From: Mesodorylaimus sp. YZB2_4
Taxonomy: Eukaryota; Nematoda; Enoplea; Dorylaimida; Dorylaimidae
Length of the DNA stretch: 64,000 bases
Assembly (NCBI GenBank): GCA_030248295.1
Contig: JASANH010000360.1
Location: forward strand, 62,001-126,000
Reading direction: 5' to 3'
Shown here: positions 43,853-63,025 of the stretch, one piece after another
Layout: every line of letters begins with the position of its first letter
Numbering within the stretch: position 1 is the stretch's first letter
The notes under the pieces: model-generated
Seen by the model: the letters and a program-made list of their open reading frames with translations, nothing else
Databases searched by the model: none
Told to the model about the DNA's origin: nothing
Translations under genes and position numbers: made by a program

Positions 43853-44285
43853 GCAACGGTGGCTCAGTTGGCAAGGTAAGTTGGTAAGTTGGTCCCGCAT
43901 TGCTAGGGCCAGCAACCCTAAAAGAAAGGCCGCAATTCTGTTCCGAATGAGGACGGCAGTAAGCTCGTCGCTAGGCTTGCACACCTGGCCCTGGGCGCCT
44001 AACCCTTACCGTCAAGTGGCGGCCGCCGAACGAGTAGAGAATCAGAAAACTGTATCTGGAGCACCAGTCGGGAAGGACCCTCCCTTCTCGCCCAGTATCA
44101 TCTTGGGAAGCTGGTGCTGGAACAGGATGCCCTCGCGTGGAGGTGCTCCCAGTGGAGACACACAGAGGCCGTGAGAGCTGGTCACCTCACGGCCCCGCTT
44201 ATCATATCAAGACTGCTGGCCGGCCACAGGCAGAACGGATTGGAAGTCCCGTGGGAAACTGAGGCGGCAAGGGGCCCTAAAATTT
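43853..44285 (+). repeat. SINE-like repeat (copy 4)
   Basis: It starts with a tRNA A-box-like TGGCTCAGTTGGCAAGG. The second half has GGATGCCCTCGCGTGGAGG, CAGTGGAGACACACAGAGGC, ATCATATCAAGACTGCTGGC and GGATTGGAAGTCCCGTGGG, matching the 35.4-kb copy on the other strand. The first half differs from copies 1-3, so it may be a chimeric or older subfamily. Confidence 0.6.
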
Positions 44286-44921
44286 TTTCAAATCAGACTG
44301 AAACTCAGAGGTACGACTTCCAGACCTGCCCCCTGTAACCGCGACAGTCTATCCGTGGGCTTAATGCTTCATTCATGTTGGTCACGTGACTGTAAGCTGG
44401 GGTTAGCTACGCGCGAAATGTTCCCTCGATTTTTCACGGCATATAATCCCTTCCCTGGTAACCTTGTTTGTATTCAAAAGAACGATGTCTGCCTGTTAGC
44501 TAGTTGTCGTTCTGCAAAAATACAGTACAGTATACCTACTTTACGTTCAAGATAAAGTCTCTCTCTCTTAGTATTTCTAAATGTTTTGAAAACCTGTTCG
44601 ATGGATTCTGACATTTTTCGCCCGATTATGCTAGGAATAGTACCCGTAGGGTCCTCGGGTCCGTTTGGTTTTTATGTTCATGTTCTACCACATCATTACA
44701 TGCTTATGAGCACCAAAGGCATTGCGCGAAATTTTGCTAGATCGATCGAAATCCCATCTAAAGTGCGACTTCTTGTACTTTGGTATATGAGCCCACAAAT
44801 TTGGCCACGAGGTTATATAACTTAAAAACATTTTTCTGTCCCTCCCGCTAACCGTTGTAAGCGACATTGTTCTAACGTTAAAGAGTTGTTTTTTAGGCAA
44901 CTGAGTGTCATTCTACTCGCG

Positions 44922-46368
44922 ATGGGCCAAAGAAATGAATCAAGTTGCAGCGGCAGCGAGTTTTTTGATAAAGATCTCTATGAAAGATGGTCTAATTTCA
45001 GCACTTTTAACAGCAGCAGTCATCTAGAATTATACATTTGCTCTTTCAACCAATTTGTCAACTTCAGAAAGTACCTTGTCAAAATTGATGGTTACTTGGA
45101 CATATTCTCCAGCCTATTTGGCATTATCAGTTCAATTCTGACTATTGGAACATTACATAATAATAAATTTTTCAAATCAACGAGTTATTTCTATTATAAA
45201 CTTATCGCACTCTTAGAACTTATCCATATGTTCCACATTTTTCAACTTGGTTTACAAAGGGTGTGTTCTGAGCAATTTCAAAAATTATACGGTTGGTTTT
45301 GGTTCGCAAATGTAATAATGACATTTACAAGTAATTTATTCCCTTGTTGTGTAGATATGCTCACTGTTTTCTTATCACTGGAACGTATTGTGGCTTGTTT
45401 ATTACCAACAAAATTTTCATACATCAATAAGCTATCAGTCGCTTATTCAGTGGGCGCCATCACCCTACTAGCCTCCACAATCTTCTTCGTACCTCAGTGT
45501 TTTGGTAGGACAGTAGTTGCCGATCCGACCAGTGGCATCTACTCAGCTACATGGTCCGACTTTGGAAGGTTATCTGGTTATCAGACATTCACCTCTTGCG
45601 TGGATTCTTTTCTAATTATATTGGGCGTTGCTGTAATCATCACTTCAGCTTTGGTTATTGTTGGTATGATCAAGTCATGGAAAATCAAGTGAGATTTTTC
45701 ACAGCAAATACACCAGAGTGCTATAGACCAAGAAACTAAGCAAAGATATAGATGTAGGAGATGTATTGGAAGCAGCAGGTTATCTTATCGCTTAGCTTGT
45801 CACTTGCGCCGCTTGCGTTAGGAAGCGCTAGTCTTCCTGAAACGCACATCAGCTATTTTGTTTCAGAAAAGCCTTGCGACGAGTCCATGCTGTCACTAAC
45901 CCTCCGGCAGCAGATGCAACATCACACAAAGTCAGCAACGCCCCTCAAAATGCATCAAACACGCCATCATCGACATCGATTCTCTCAAGATTGCAGCTGT
46001 GCTACTTACAAATCAGTCAAGCCCTACCAACTGCAATAAACTACACCTTATATTTTATATTTGTTACATCCTATTCAGATTTGATTATTGGATTTTTGGC
46101 GATTAGTAGCCCGGATACCAATTTCGGATCGGCCATGAAACAACTGGAGTCAAGTTACATGGCAGAATATATGAGAATATTTGTCAATATTACGAACAAC
46201 CTGGCCCATTGTTACCATTTTTATTTATATGTCGCCTTTAGCCGACGATTTAGAGAGGGAGTTTTGCAACGATTTGAAAGAGCTGCAACGGCTGAGAACA
46301 CGCAAGGGAATAGAGCTAAACGAGTATCCGTTATACCACTGCCATCAGTCAATCCGAGTGGTCAGTAA
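44922..46368 (+). CDS. 7TM receptor of a second, unrelated rhodopsin-like family
   Basis: Two exons, 44922-45688 and 45867-46368, separated by a 178-bp GTGAGA...TTTCAG intron that splits a Lys codon; together 422 aa. The extracellular N-terminus is long with N-glycosylation sites (NESS, NFS, NSSS). TM1 is FSSLFGIISSILTIGTL. The end of TM3 has FLSLERIVACLLPTKFSY, an ER-type G-protein switch. TM4 and a long loop 2 follow, and TM5 is FLIILGVAVIITSALVIVG. The intron lies in intracellular loop 3, which has a Ser/Asn/Pro-rich stretch, then TM6 and TM7 with NITNNLAHCYHFYLYVAFSRRFREG. It shares the LSxERxVA and loop layout with the gene at 59.7 kb. Possibly a peptide receptor; ligand unknown. Confidence 0.8.
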
Positions 46369-46820
46369 GGAGCGGCACAAACCCTTGTATACTGCACTTT
46401 TTCCAGTGATACTACAGTGTAAAACTACGGCATTGATTATGAGGTATATGCATAGCGCATGTGTCTGCGTGGAGCGAACATGCTTTAGCTGTGACACTAG
46501 GTATCAGGCGAACCCTGCAATAGCCCATGTCTGCTGCTACTCGTAGAATAAAGAATCATACTGTGATCAATAAAAACATATCAAGACGCCAGTCATGCGT
46601 TTCATCACTGAGGAACAGTCATGCCAGCAAACATCCATGACTTGTACCACCTGTCACTAACAGGCCTACAGATATATATCTATTATGCGCTACCACCCAT
46701 GTTTTGCAACCACGAATAACTGCAACCTATCTGCCACCTGACACTACAGTCACAGCACAAAGGCATTTGGCAGACATTTTATCTACATCCCTCACCGACT
46801 GTTTACTGGCTAATGCAGAT

Positions 46821-54741
<7,921 letters not shown>

Positions 54742-57260
54742 ATTTGGGGTAATTCTTTTTCAATTTGACCTAAATGTAATAAAGACGTTCGATTATGCAC
54801 GAAGAAAAGATTTGTTCATGCAGTTAACTAAGCCAATATAAGCAATTTGTGCTCTTATTATGTCTTAAAGGCGGCGATGGTGGTGGCAGCATTGGTCGAA
54901 GGACCCCCTCGGATGGTATCCTGGTAACAACGGAATAAGCTCCCCGATTAGGTTGTCTGTCTACGTATCGAGTCGACCTTAGGGCTCGTCAGAGTACGCC
55001 AGTCTAACTTGACGTGAAGACGACTAAAGTGAAGGATCGACTACACCGAGCCAAGCGATCCTAAAGCGTCGTTCCGACCCGACTGGTGAACCATGACTGC
55101 TTTTCCTACTCTTACTCGACCATAGTCAGGCCCCGCGGTTAAAGTTCAAGCGAGCGCCACATCGAGCACGACTCGTCAACGTGGCGGCAATATAAATTGG
55201 TTACATCTACACCCGTTTAGTATGCATGGCAGTGGAAGGCCGGCCAGGCGTTATCGCTAGTTAGTATGCTAGCTAACCCAATCGATAGCTGACTAGCATG
55301 CACACCGTCCTCTTCGCCCTACTTCCGCTGAATTGCTCGTTGATACTCGTTCCACATTCGTTTATCACTCACGTCATTTCAATTTCCACGGCATTCCGTA
55401 CTCGCCGTCCCTTCTTCATCTCTTATTTGAGAGAAGCCAATAATAATAAGGTGCGAGCTGGCCAGACTCTGATGGTCTTTCCTTCTCCTCCGCCCGAGCT
55501 AACCACTCGCAGGGCCAGTTTCAAGAAAATTTCGATACTACTTGTCCAGATTTATTCCCTGAGCACCAATAAAAATTTGTTTTTCTTTGTTCTTAGACGT
55601 CACGTGACACAATGCGCGATTGCAGCGCCCCCTGTGGCAGACACAGTCTGTCTCAGCGTATGTCGCGTGACTTTATTGGGTCGTTTGCTATAGACCACAA
55701 AGATGAACTTTAGACAGTCTTTTACAGTACCGCTGAAATGAAGAAGGAGTATCCAGATGCGATAGCAAGTCGGTACCTTCTATAAGAGCAGAAGAATAAG
55801 CGCTTAGCTAATATGGGTTCATGAACACTTTGTTTGCTCACCACGCTTTACGGCGCCAAAGATGGAAACCATGTTGGAGAAGGATGCTAGAAATATATTC
55901 TTGATTGACTGACGTAAGAGGATAACAGAGGAAACGGTCTATGTCTAAGAACAAAATGTGAAACATCGAAGCCCCTTTTCGAAGAGACTTTCGTACCCAA
56001 GAAGAAACAATGACAAAGGACAGCTGTCTTTAAAAATGGAATTGCTTATCGATGAATTAAAACCTTGTTCATCCTATCGTTCAGAAAAATGTTTCTCATG
56101 AGATGAGGTCTAGTTTGCTGCAGTTCCCACACCATGCTTTGCATAATCGAAATGATATGAGCAGAGCAATTGGATGACATGAACAATTAGATTAATCACA
56201 TAGATTAAAGCCCTAAGTTTACGTGGCTTTTGGATTGCATAACAATATGCAAGCCAGTGATTACCAGATGGCTATTCCAGGAGCTATATGAACATACGCA
56301 TATCATGGCTCCCGCATATCATGTCTGGCTCCCTTGTTTGCATATGGATTGAATGATGAGTGTTTCAGGGCTCTTTTGCCATGCCTGCTTTGAATATTGA
56401 GATTCTATTTTATGTAAATTAGTGTATAGGCCCTTCCAATCAGTTAGTGTCATTTTGTTTTATCTCACCAATCAAATTGCGAAAGTTTCATCAGCAATTT
56501 TGTGCAAAATCTGTATTTTATGTTTATTTTTTAAACTTGTGCGAATCTAAATCCGCAAAACGGCTTTGCATCAAACGACTATTACCGAAAAAATACTCAT
56601 TTTGCCCTCACCCCGCGCCCAAATACGATTAGTTGAATAGTGTGCGTTGCCTTTGTACTGCGACAATATGTGGTACAGTATAGGCGCATGGACCAGTTTT
56701 AATGGAAAAGAGGACAAAGAACACAGAAAACTATGCCCATAAGTGACGTACTGTAAGGGCGCTTGGGCTTATTTCGAGAATAAAATTATCAGTTACTTCG
56801 AGATCTCGACCTCAATCTGCTCAAAACATCTCTTCAATAATTTTACCTCATTGGAGCCATTTGAAATAATGATTTCCCTCAGGTTATTTGATAATTTGAG
56901 GTAAAAAGCCCCTTCTACTTTTGCCAATGGCCTCACCTTTTCTGGATCATTCGGCTTAGATGTTTAGATCAAGTTTTAAAGTAGTTTTTATTCCATTTTT
57001 GGTTTTTTTACCGTCACATTAAAAATGTCGTCACGACTGTTTGTCTACAGTGGACAACTAGATTAGATCTGCCTCACGTCAGCTAAACTCGTTTACTTCA
57101 CGATTCTAAAAGGACTACTGCCGAGCAACGAAAGAGTGTGGGTTAACATCACAGAGGTATCACCAAGGGTTCAGCAGCTTGAAATTAGCGAATCGCCTAA
57201 CACGAAGTTTTCCTGAAAAAGAAACTGGATCAGGAAGCTCCTTGTAACTCGCAAATACTA
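54742..57260. other. Intergenic upstream of PKC, no supported gene
   Basis: This should include the PKC promoter and any 5' untranslated exon, but none can be placed. A 131-codon plus-strand frame at 55298-55693 has no family signature and is not called. Confidence 0.4.
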
Positions 57261-58539
57261 CTATAGTTTACCACTAGCACAGACTCCGCCCTGAGTTAAG
57301 CCAGGTACACATTGGCAGATATTCTGCACGCAGGCTGCGCCAGCGATGCACTGCTGTTGGGGTTGGAGTTGAAGCTGAGGCAATGGTTGGAATGGTCCTG
57401 GACAGGGGGCTCCGAGAGGTATCATACCTTGCATAACCAGCTGACCACCTTGTTGCTGTTGCAACCCAGTGGAACATCCTCCAACGCTCTGATATCCGCA
57501 GGGCTGTCCAGCAGTCTGGAATCCAGATTGGCCGAATCCTGGCACGATTACTTGCTGCTGCTGTTGTGGATAGATTTGTTGTTGAGGGTAGCCTGTGCCA
57601 TAGACCAGCTGTTGGGGCTGTGTGGGTCTGGGATAGACCACATTGCTCGTTTGGTAGGTTTGGTACCCTGCTTGGCCATAAGTGCTGCAACCACTTTGAT
57701 AAGAGCAAGGTTGTTGCTGTTGTTGTTGAGTGCCTACGCCGCCCAAAGTGACCACGACTTGAGATGGATATCCGCCACTGACCACGCCCGATTGCTGCTG
57801 ATAACCGTATCCACTTTGGACACCAGTGCCGTAGGTTTGATATCCAGCTTGCACGTATGGCTGATACCCACTTTGCATACCTGTACCATAGGTTTGATAA
57901 CCTGTTTGCAATCCAATTCCAGAGGTTTGGTAGCCAATTTGCTGGACACCATAGCCTGGATAAACACCTTGTTGCACTGTCATGCCAACACCTACGGCTT
58001 GAGCCGGCCTCACACCACCGCCCATGGTAGCCGCATTGACGCCGGGTATGCAATCGGTCAATGTCTGGGTATAGCCAGGCAAGCACGTGCACACCCCTCC
58101 TTGACACTGCGTCCCGCCTGCGCATTTCGTGTTGGGATCGCCACATCGTTGACCTGGATATGCCCTGGTTTGAGCTTGCGCATTTTGGTAGGTGGCCGCC
58201 GGTACAACGCTTTGTTGCAGTACGGGCTGCTGCTGTTGGAAAGGTTGCTGCTGAATTCCAACTGGAGGACAACCTTGGCAACCTGAAGAGCCAAGGGGCA
58301 AGGGTTTTGCAAATCCCTGAATTCAATGACAGTAATCGCTGGCTGTAGCTCTAAAAGGCTGACAACGAGAGTACACTTCATGGATTGTGACTGCACTCAG
58401 TGTACAGGATTTTTTAACAGTCATCTCCAGCTACACTCGCTACGCACCCCAACTTGTCCCTATTCGGCTACTCACCGATTTGTTGTCCGTCAGCACCCGC
58501 AGCCAGCAGCCCCAAAATGCTAATCAATACACCAATCAT
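57261..58539 (-). CDS. Secreted Gln/Tyr/Gly-rich protein with EB/EGF-like Cys modules
   Basis: Exon 1 is 58539-58476 and exon 2 is 58282-57261, with a phase-1 split Gly codon (ATCG|GTGAGT...TTCAG|GT) and an intron of 193 bp; 361 aa. Exon 1 encodes a signal peptide, MIGVLISILGLLAAGADGQ. The mature chain has a poly-Gln region, a first Cys module (CGDPNTKCAGGTQC.. CTCLPGY...), a long central region of GYQTYGTGMQSGYQ-type repeats and more poly-Gln, and a second Cys module at the C-terminus (CIAGAACVQNICQCVPGLTQ). Such modules are found in nematode secreted and cuticle-associated proteins. An extracellular-matrix role is inferred. Antisense frames also stay open here because of the repetitive composition. 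Confidence 0.85.
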
Positions 58540-59730
58540 ATCGGCAGTGATCACTGTGACAGTCGTGGTTCTACTCTTTTTCTACCCTCCGAGAAAGTGT
58601 AGCCCTGAAAACAGTCAGTGCGACTCCTCCTCGTCGTCGTCTCGTCTACTGTAAGATCCTTGATAGATGTGCTACTAGTTTTCTAGTAGCAGTCAGTCTG
58701 CAAAGGCGGCAAGCGTATTCCTTGAAAGTTTTGCCGGCACTTTTTCTGATTTTCTGTGCAATCGTCTTTCGTTGAGATGGCGGAACGAGGCTCGGCGGGC
58801 ATGACTGACTATTGTATGAGCTATAGGTTCACCTACTGTCTTCAGATTGCAGAATAAAGACTTGGATTTTTCATTTGTTTGCTTGGACTTTTCTTGCTCG
58901 GCCCAGAGAATAAAGAAAAGATTTTCGACGAGGAGCAGAGGTGAAAATAGGAGAAAGTCGAAAAACTAGCAGTCAAAAGCAGCACTTTTATCCTTGAGCT
59001 TTTCTCGCAACTTTATTACTTTTTCTTGAGCGACCTCTCGTGTTTACGTTGATGTCGATTGCCTGAGTAAACATTTGCAAAGCCGAGCCATGAAATCGAA
59101 AAGTTGCCCTATCGGATTTACTCGAATTGGGTTGGTAATGTAGCTTGCATTGGGTAAACTGCAGGCGTAAAACCGACTTTCAATGGGAGAAGCGTGGCCC
59201 TGCATACCACCTTGTAATTGTTACCCTTGGGGCAACAGGATTTCACAGTGGCCCGAATGGGGGGATATACAGTAAATGAAGATTTTTGACAGAAGCTGCG
59301 TGGTCCTCTCACGTTTTGGCCTCATGACCAGTATGACTAGGCCTTAGCCACATGTTCAAAGCACACAGTTCCGTCGCTCTCGGAGACTAAATAAAGTATT
59401 CCATGCGGATTTTCTTGATGAGTTTCCGGCTGTAGGGGCGTCTTAACATTGCTCAGTCATCAGAGAGCACATGTCTTATAATCTGCTATACCTATCATTT
59501 GTGCCCGTTATGGGATGCTCACCTTTCCGCTCATCCTGGACTTGCCTTTCCTGTTACTTCGCAGGAATTCAGGTCAGGTCATATCGTTGCGAACAGATTG
59601 ATACGGATTGCGACAGCAGAGCATTGGAATGAGCACAGTCTGTTTTTTCCACCCCACGTTTTGTCATTCGCTGCATGCTAATACCCAAATTTTATTAAAA
59701 AAGCTGGTCTTTTCTAAATGGCCTGTAAAC
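58540..59730. other. Intergenic, divergent promoters expected, none recognised
   Basis: The interval lies between the EB-module gene (minus) and the 59.7-kb receptor (plus). No TATA box or repeat stands out. Confidence 0.45.
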
Positions 59731-61164
59731 ATGGGTTGCCAGGTAGCGTGCCAATTTCAATGGTATTTTGATCATGGAAAAACGAATTATACGTGTCGAC
59801 AACTAAATGACTTTTGCGAAGTATACGAGTATAGAATATTCTTAAAATCACGAGTCGATGTGGCTGTCAACATTATCTTGATGACGGCTGGATGTGCAGC
59901 ATTGATCAGCTATATTCTCATGGTGATGGTGTTCCGATCAACTTGTTTCAGCGGGCCGAGTTATCCTTATCATAAATCAATAGTGCTCATAGAAATTGTG
60001 CACATGTTTGTAATGGCTCAGGTAAGATGCTTGATCGAATGGCATATTCTGTTTTCGAAGGCAGTGTAGTAACCGATAGACGTTTGCGCTTCTCCGATTG
60101 AGGTCTGCCAGGGACTCATCTGTATCCGGCGGTAGGTTCATTTTTCTGGAGGTTCGACGCTCGCCTGAGATTGTAGAAACACAGTAGGACCCATCACGAA
60201 ATGGCAACAAGCAGCTGGGATGGTCTGTAAGACGTGCGTGAGTGCCCAATCCGTCTAGTTCTATCTTCAAATACTGGAAGCTTATGTTGACTTGCAGGCT
60301 GGCATCAGACGTCTGTGTCGATTTGACCCTAGCACATTTTTATTCATCTTCTACAAAGACTATCTCGCGGAACTTTGGATTATTGGTGATGGCATGAAAC
60401 TGAGCACGAGCATTCTCACCACTTTCCTCTCAGTCGAAAGATTCGTGGCAGTATACTTTCCAACTTACTTTAAGCTGGTCAATAGACCAGCGGTAGCTTG
60501 TGCGTTCGTTACCATTTCCTGTCTGGTTGGTGCGTTGCACTTAGCCCCTGTATTCTTCCGAACTATGATGGTCACTGACGAGGACGATGGTACTCAAGGC
60601 CACACTAGTGCAACAGTTTGGATAAGTAATCCTAAAAATGGTCAAACAGCTCAAGTTGGTGGTGTTGAAGCCATTTCAGAATTGATCTATTCTATAAAAA
60701 TATGGTCCTGTGTCGCCATGGGTGTTCTGTGCACTGGAGTGTGCGTGGGTCTGGCCCTGCACGCCAAGGAAGTAGTCTCGATGATCAGCGAATCGGCTCA
60801 ATCCCAATGGAAAGAGAAATTCAGATTGTCCATTTTGCAGTTGGTCATGGCCCTTTTGCAAATCGTTGATCACGTGGCATAGGTGGTCGATAATTTGGTC
60901 AAGGACGTATCGTACGAAGCTGGCTTGACGGGAGTCGAAACCATCGTCAGTGTCAACTACGACCTCGCCATGAGCGTGACCCAGAGAATGATAGGGTGGC
61001 GTTGGACAGCCATGTGCTCTGAACTGACTGGTGTGTTGGACCACGCAACAAGATTGCCATTGTATTTGTTCGGTGTTTTATCATTCAGACAGGGTTTCAT
61101 AGAACTGATCAAAAAAAACGAAGAAAGCCGTGATAAAAACAGGTGGAATCAAGCCGAATATTGA
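59731..61164 (+). pseudogene. 7TM receptor of the 45-kb family with an in-frame stop in TM6
   Basis: Exon 1 is 59731-60021 (MGCQVACQFQWYF..., TM1, TM2 start, ending CAG|GTAAGA). After a 276-bp intron ending TTGCAG, exon 2 is 60298-61164 in phase. TM3 ends LSVERFVAVYFPTYF, TM4 and an acidic loop 2 follow, then TM5 (MGVLCTGVCVGLALHA). TM6 begins with LSILQLVMALLQIVDHVA and is interrupted by TAG at 60880-60882. The same frame continues with VVDNLVKDVSYEAGL, then TM7 (LPLYLFGVLSFRQGFIEL) to a normal stop. No small intron removes the TAG cleanly. It is most simply a recently dead gene; readthrough, polymorphism or sequencing error are alternatives. Confidence 0.75.
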
Positions 61165-63025
61165 GCAACCATCGCCAGTACCAAACGCTGATCAATAACT
61201 GGCGGAATAGTCGTGCCAGTGATCCAGTGTTCTACGAAGCCATGACAACGCCACCTGGCGCGGCGCAGCATGACTGTGCATGTAGGTGGCGTTGTAGTCG
61301 CAAAGGCAATGGACTAGACCTGACGAAGCTGGAAGATGCGCACTTTGCACCTTACACGTAGATTTCGGGTGCGCACTAACGTAAAGCACAGGGCTGGCGC
61401 GTATGCAAATTTTCCACAACAATGGCCGCCTCCACGATGTACCTGAGCATCACATGCTGTGCGACATGGATGTACCTGTGCGCACGCCAGAAAATTCTGG
61501 AAAATCATCCGATTTCTCGTCTGAAATTTCAAGTTTTTGTTGGTTTATTGATTGAAATTTTTAAGAAATGATAAATAGCGGTTGCAACAAAAAGTTTTTG
61601 CTGAAATTTATAGAAAACGCATGCGTCGCTGAAAATTCTATTTGAAAAGAATTGGGTAGGCGGCGAAAACAATAGGATACCCTGCTGCAAACACGCAACT
61701 ATAAAATTACACATTGTTCCCAGCACCCTCAAAAACCTCAGAAAACTCCTCAAATTTCAAGGTGCCGCTCAAAATCCTAAAAACCCACTCAAATTACAAG
61801 AAAGGTCTGGAATCTCCTCAAAAATCAAAAAGTGTGATTGCTGGAAAGCTGACCGCACGAGGTACTAATGGCCCTGCACTAGAAAGCAAGGCACTTTTGC
61901 TGTTTGGTCCCCAACATACAATAGGTTAGCTAGCCCGATTAGCTTAGGCTGGTACTAGGCTTTGGCTAAAGCTTAGGCTGGCATATGACACTAGGCTTAG
62001 GCTTAGTCTGGTACATACAAGACTTAAGCTTGAGGTGACATTCGGCTTCAGCCGGCCTTATAACAGCCTTTGCCTGGGGATCAAACGGCAAAAGCGCTGA
62101 AAGCAGATAGTATCATTGCAAATGAACCAGTCAGGAGTCCAAAAGCTCCACAATATCCTTTTTTTGGAAAAGCGCTGTCTTTGAAATCGAAAGAGATTAA
62201 AAAGAACTTTTTAATTCCATTGTCAAGCATAATTGCCGACTATTCTTGCAGTAGGTGCACTGATCGAGAATTTTTTTTTTTTGGTCCATCAATCAGCCGA
62301 TGAAATTAGGAATGATATGTTTCGATGATTGCTAATCGCATGATCACACAAGATTCTTCAATTATATACATCAAGGCCCCACCTAAGGCCCACCCCCTTA
62401 TAAAACGTAGGCCTACAATGTTGACACAGCTGGTGACTCATTTTCAAAACATCGGGGCATACGCATTTCTTGGTCAATCGCAAAACGGCGAACTACAAGT
62501 TGCTAGGCGACGACCCGCCCACAAACTGTAGTTCGATTTTTTGCTTTAAACTGCCCTCGCGAGGTGCCCCCTCTTTTTTCTAACTCCTCCCCTTTTTCCC
62601 TCCTCTAGCAACGCGTTGCTACAGACGCGAGCAGACTGTTTGCAATAAGCAGTCGCAGTTCGCGCTTGATTTGAACGTAAAACCTCATCAAAATGCTGTC
62701 TGCTTCTGGCGGCAACGGCGCGAGGAGGCGGGGCCGTGTTGCATTACCGAGATAGCGCGCTAAACCTACGTGCTTAAGGCAAGCTGTAAAGTGCACATCG
62801 AATATACGAGTTAGAGAGCCGTTTAATGCAGCTTTACATTCCAAGGCAGTCAGTATAATGCCTGCTCTGGCAGAGTATGTATGTGTTCCGTACTCTCTGA
62901 TATCTACTGGGTGTGATATGTGTTCGTTCAGTAATCACGAACTTGATTTCTGATTTTGCAGGCATAGAATAAAGCACAGTTTATCATCATACTATCCAAA
63001 GCATCTATCCTATCAAATCGCCTCT
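61165..63025. other. Intergenic, TTAGGC-containing low-complexity tract, no gene seen
   Basis: The stretch 61923-62035 repeats TTAGGCT, CTAGGCTTAGGCTTAG and related words. A perfect 16-bp palindrome TAGCAACGCGTTGCTA lies at 62606-62621. No coding frame is supported. Confidence 0.5.

Noticed and set aside
55298..55693. 131-codon plus-strand frame upstream of PKC
   Set aside because: No family features and no plausible splice structure.
57274..58326. Long alternative frames on both strands over the EB-module gene
   Set aside because: They are shadows of the Gln/Gly/Tyr-rich repeat coding; only the frame with the signal peptide and Cys modules makes sense.
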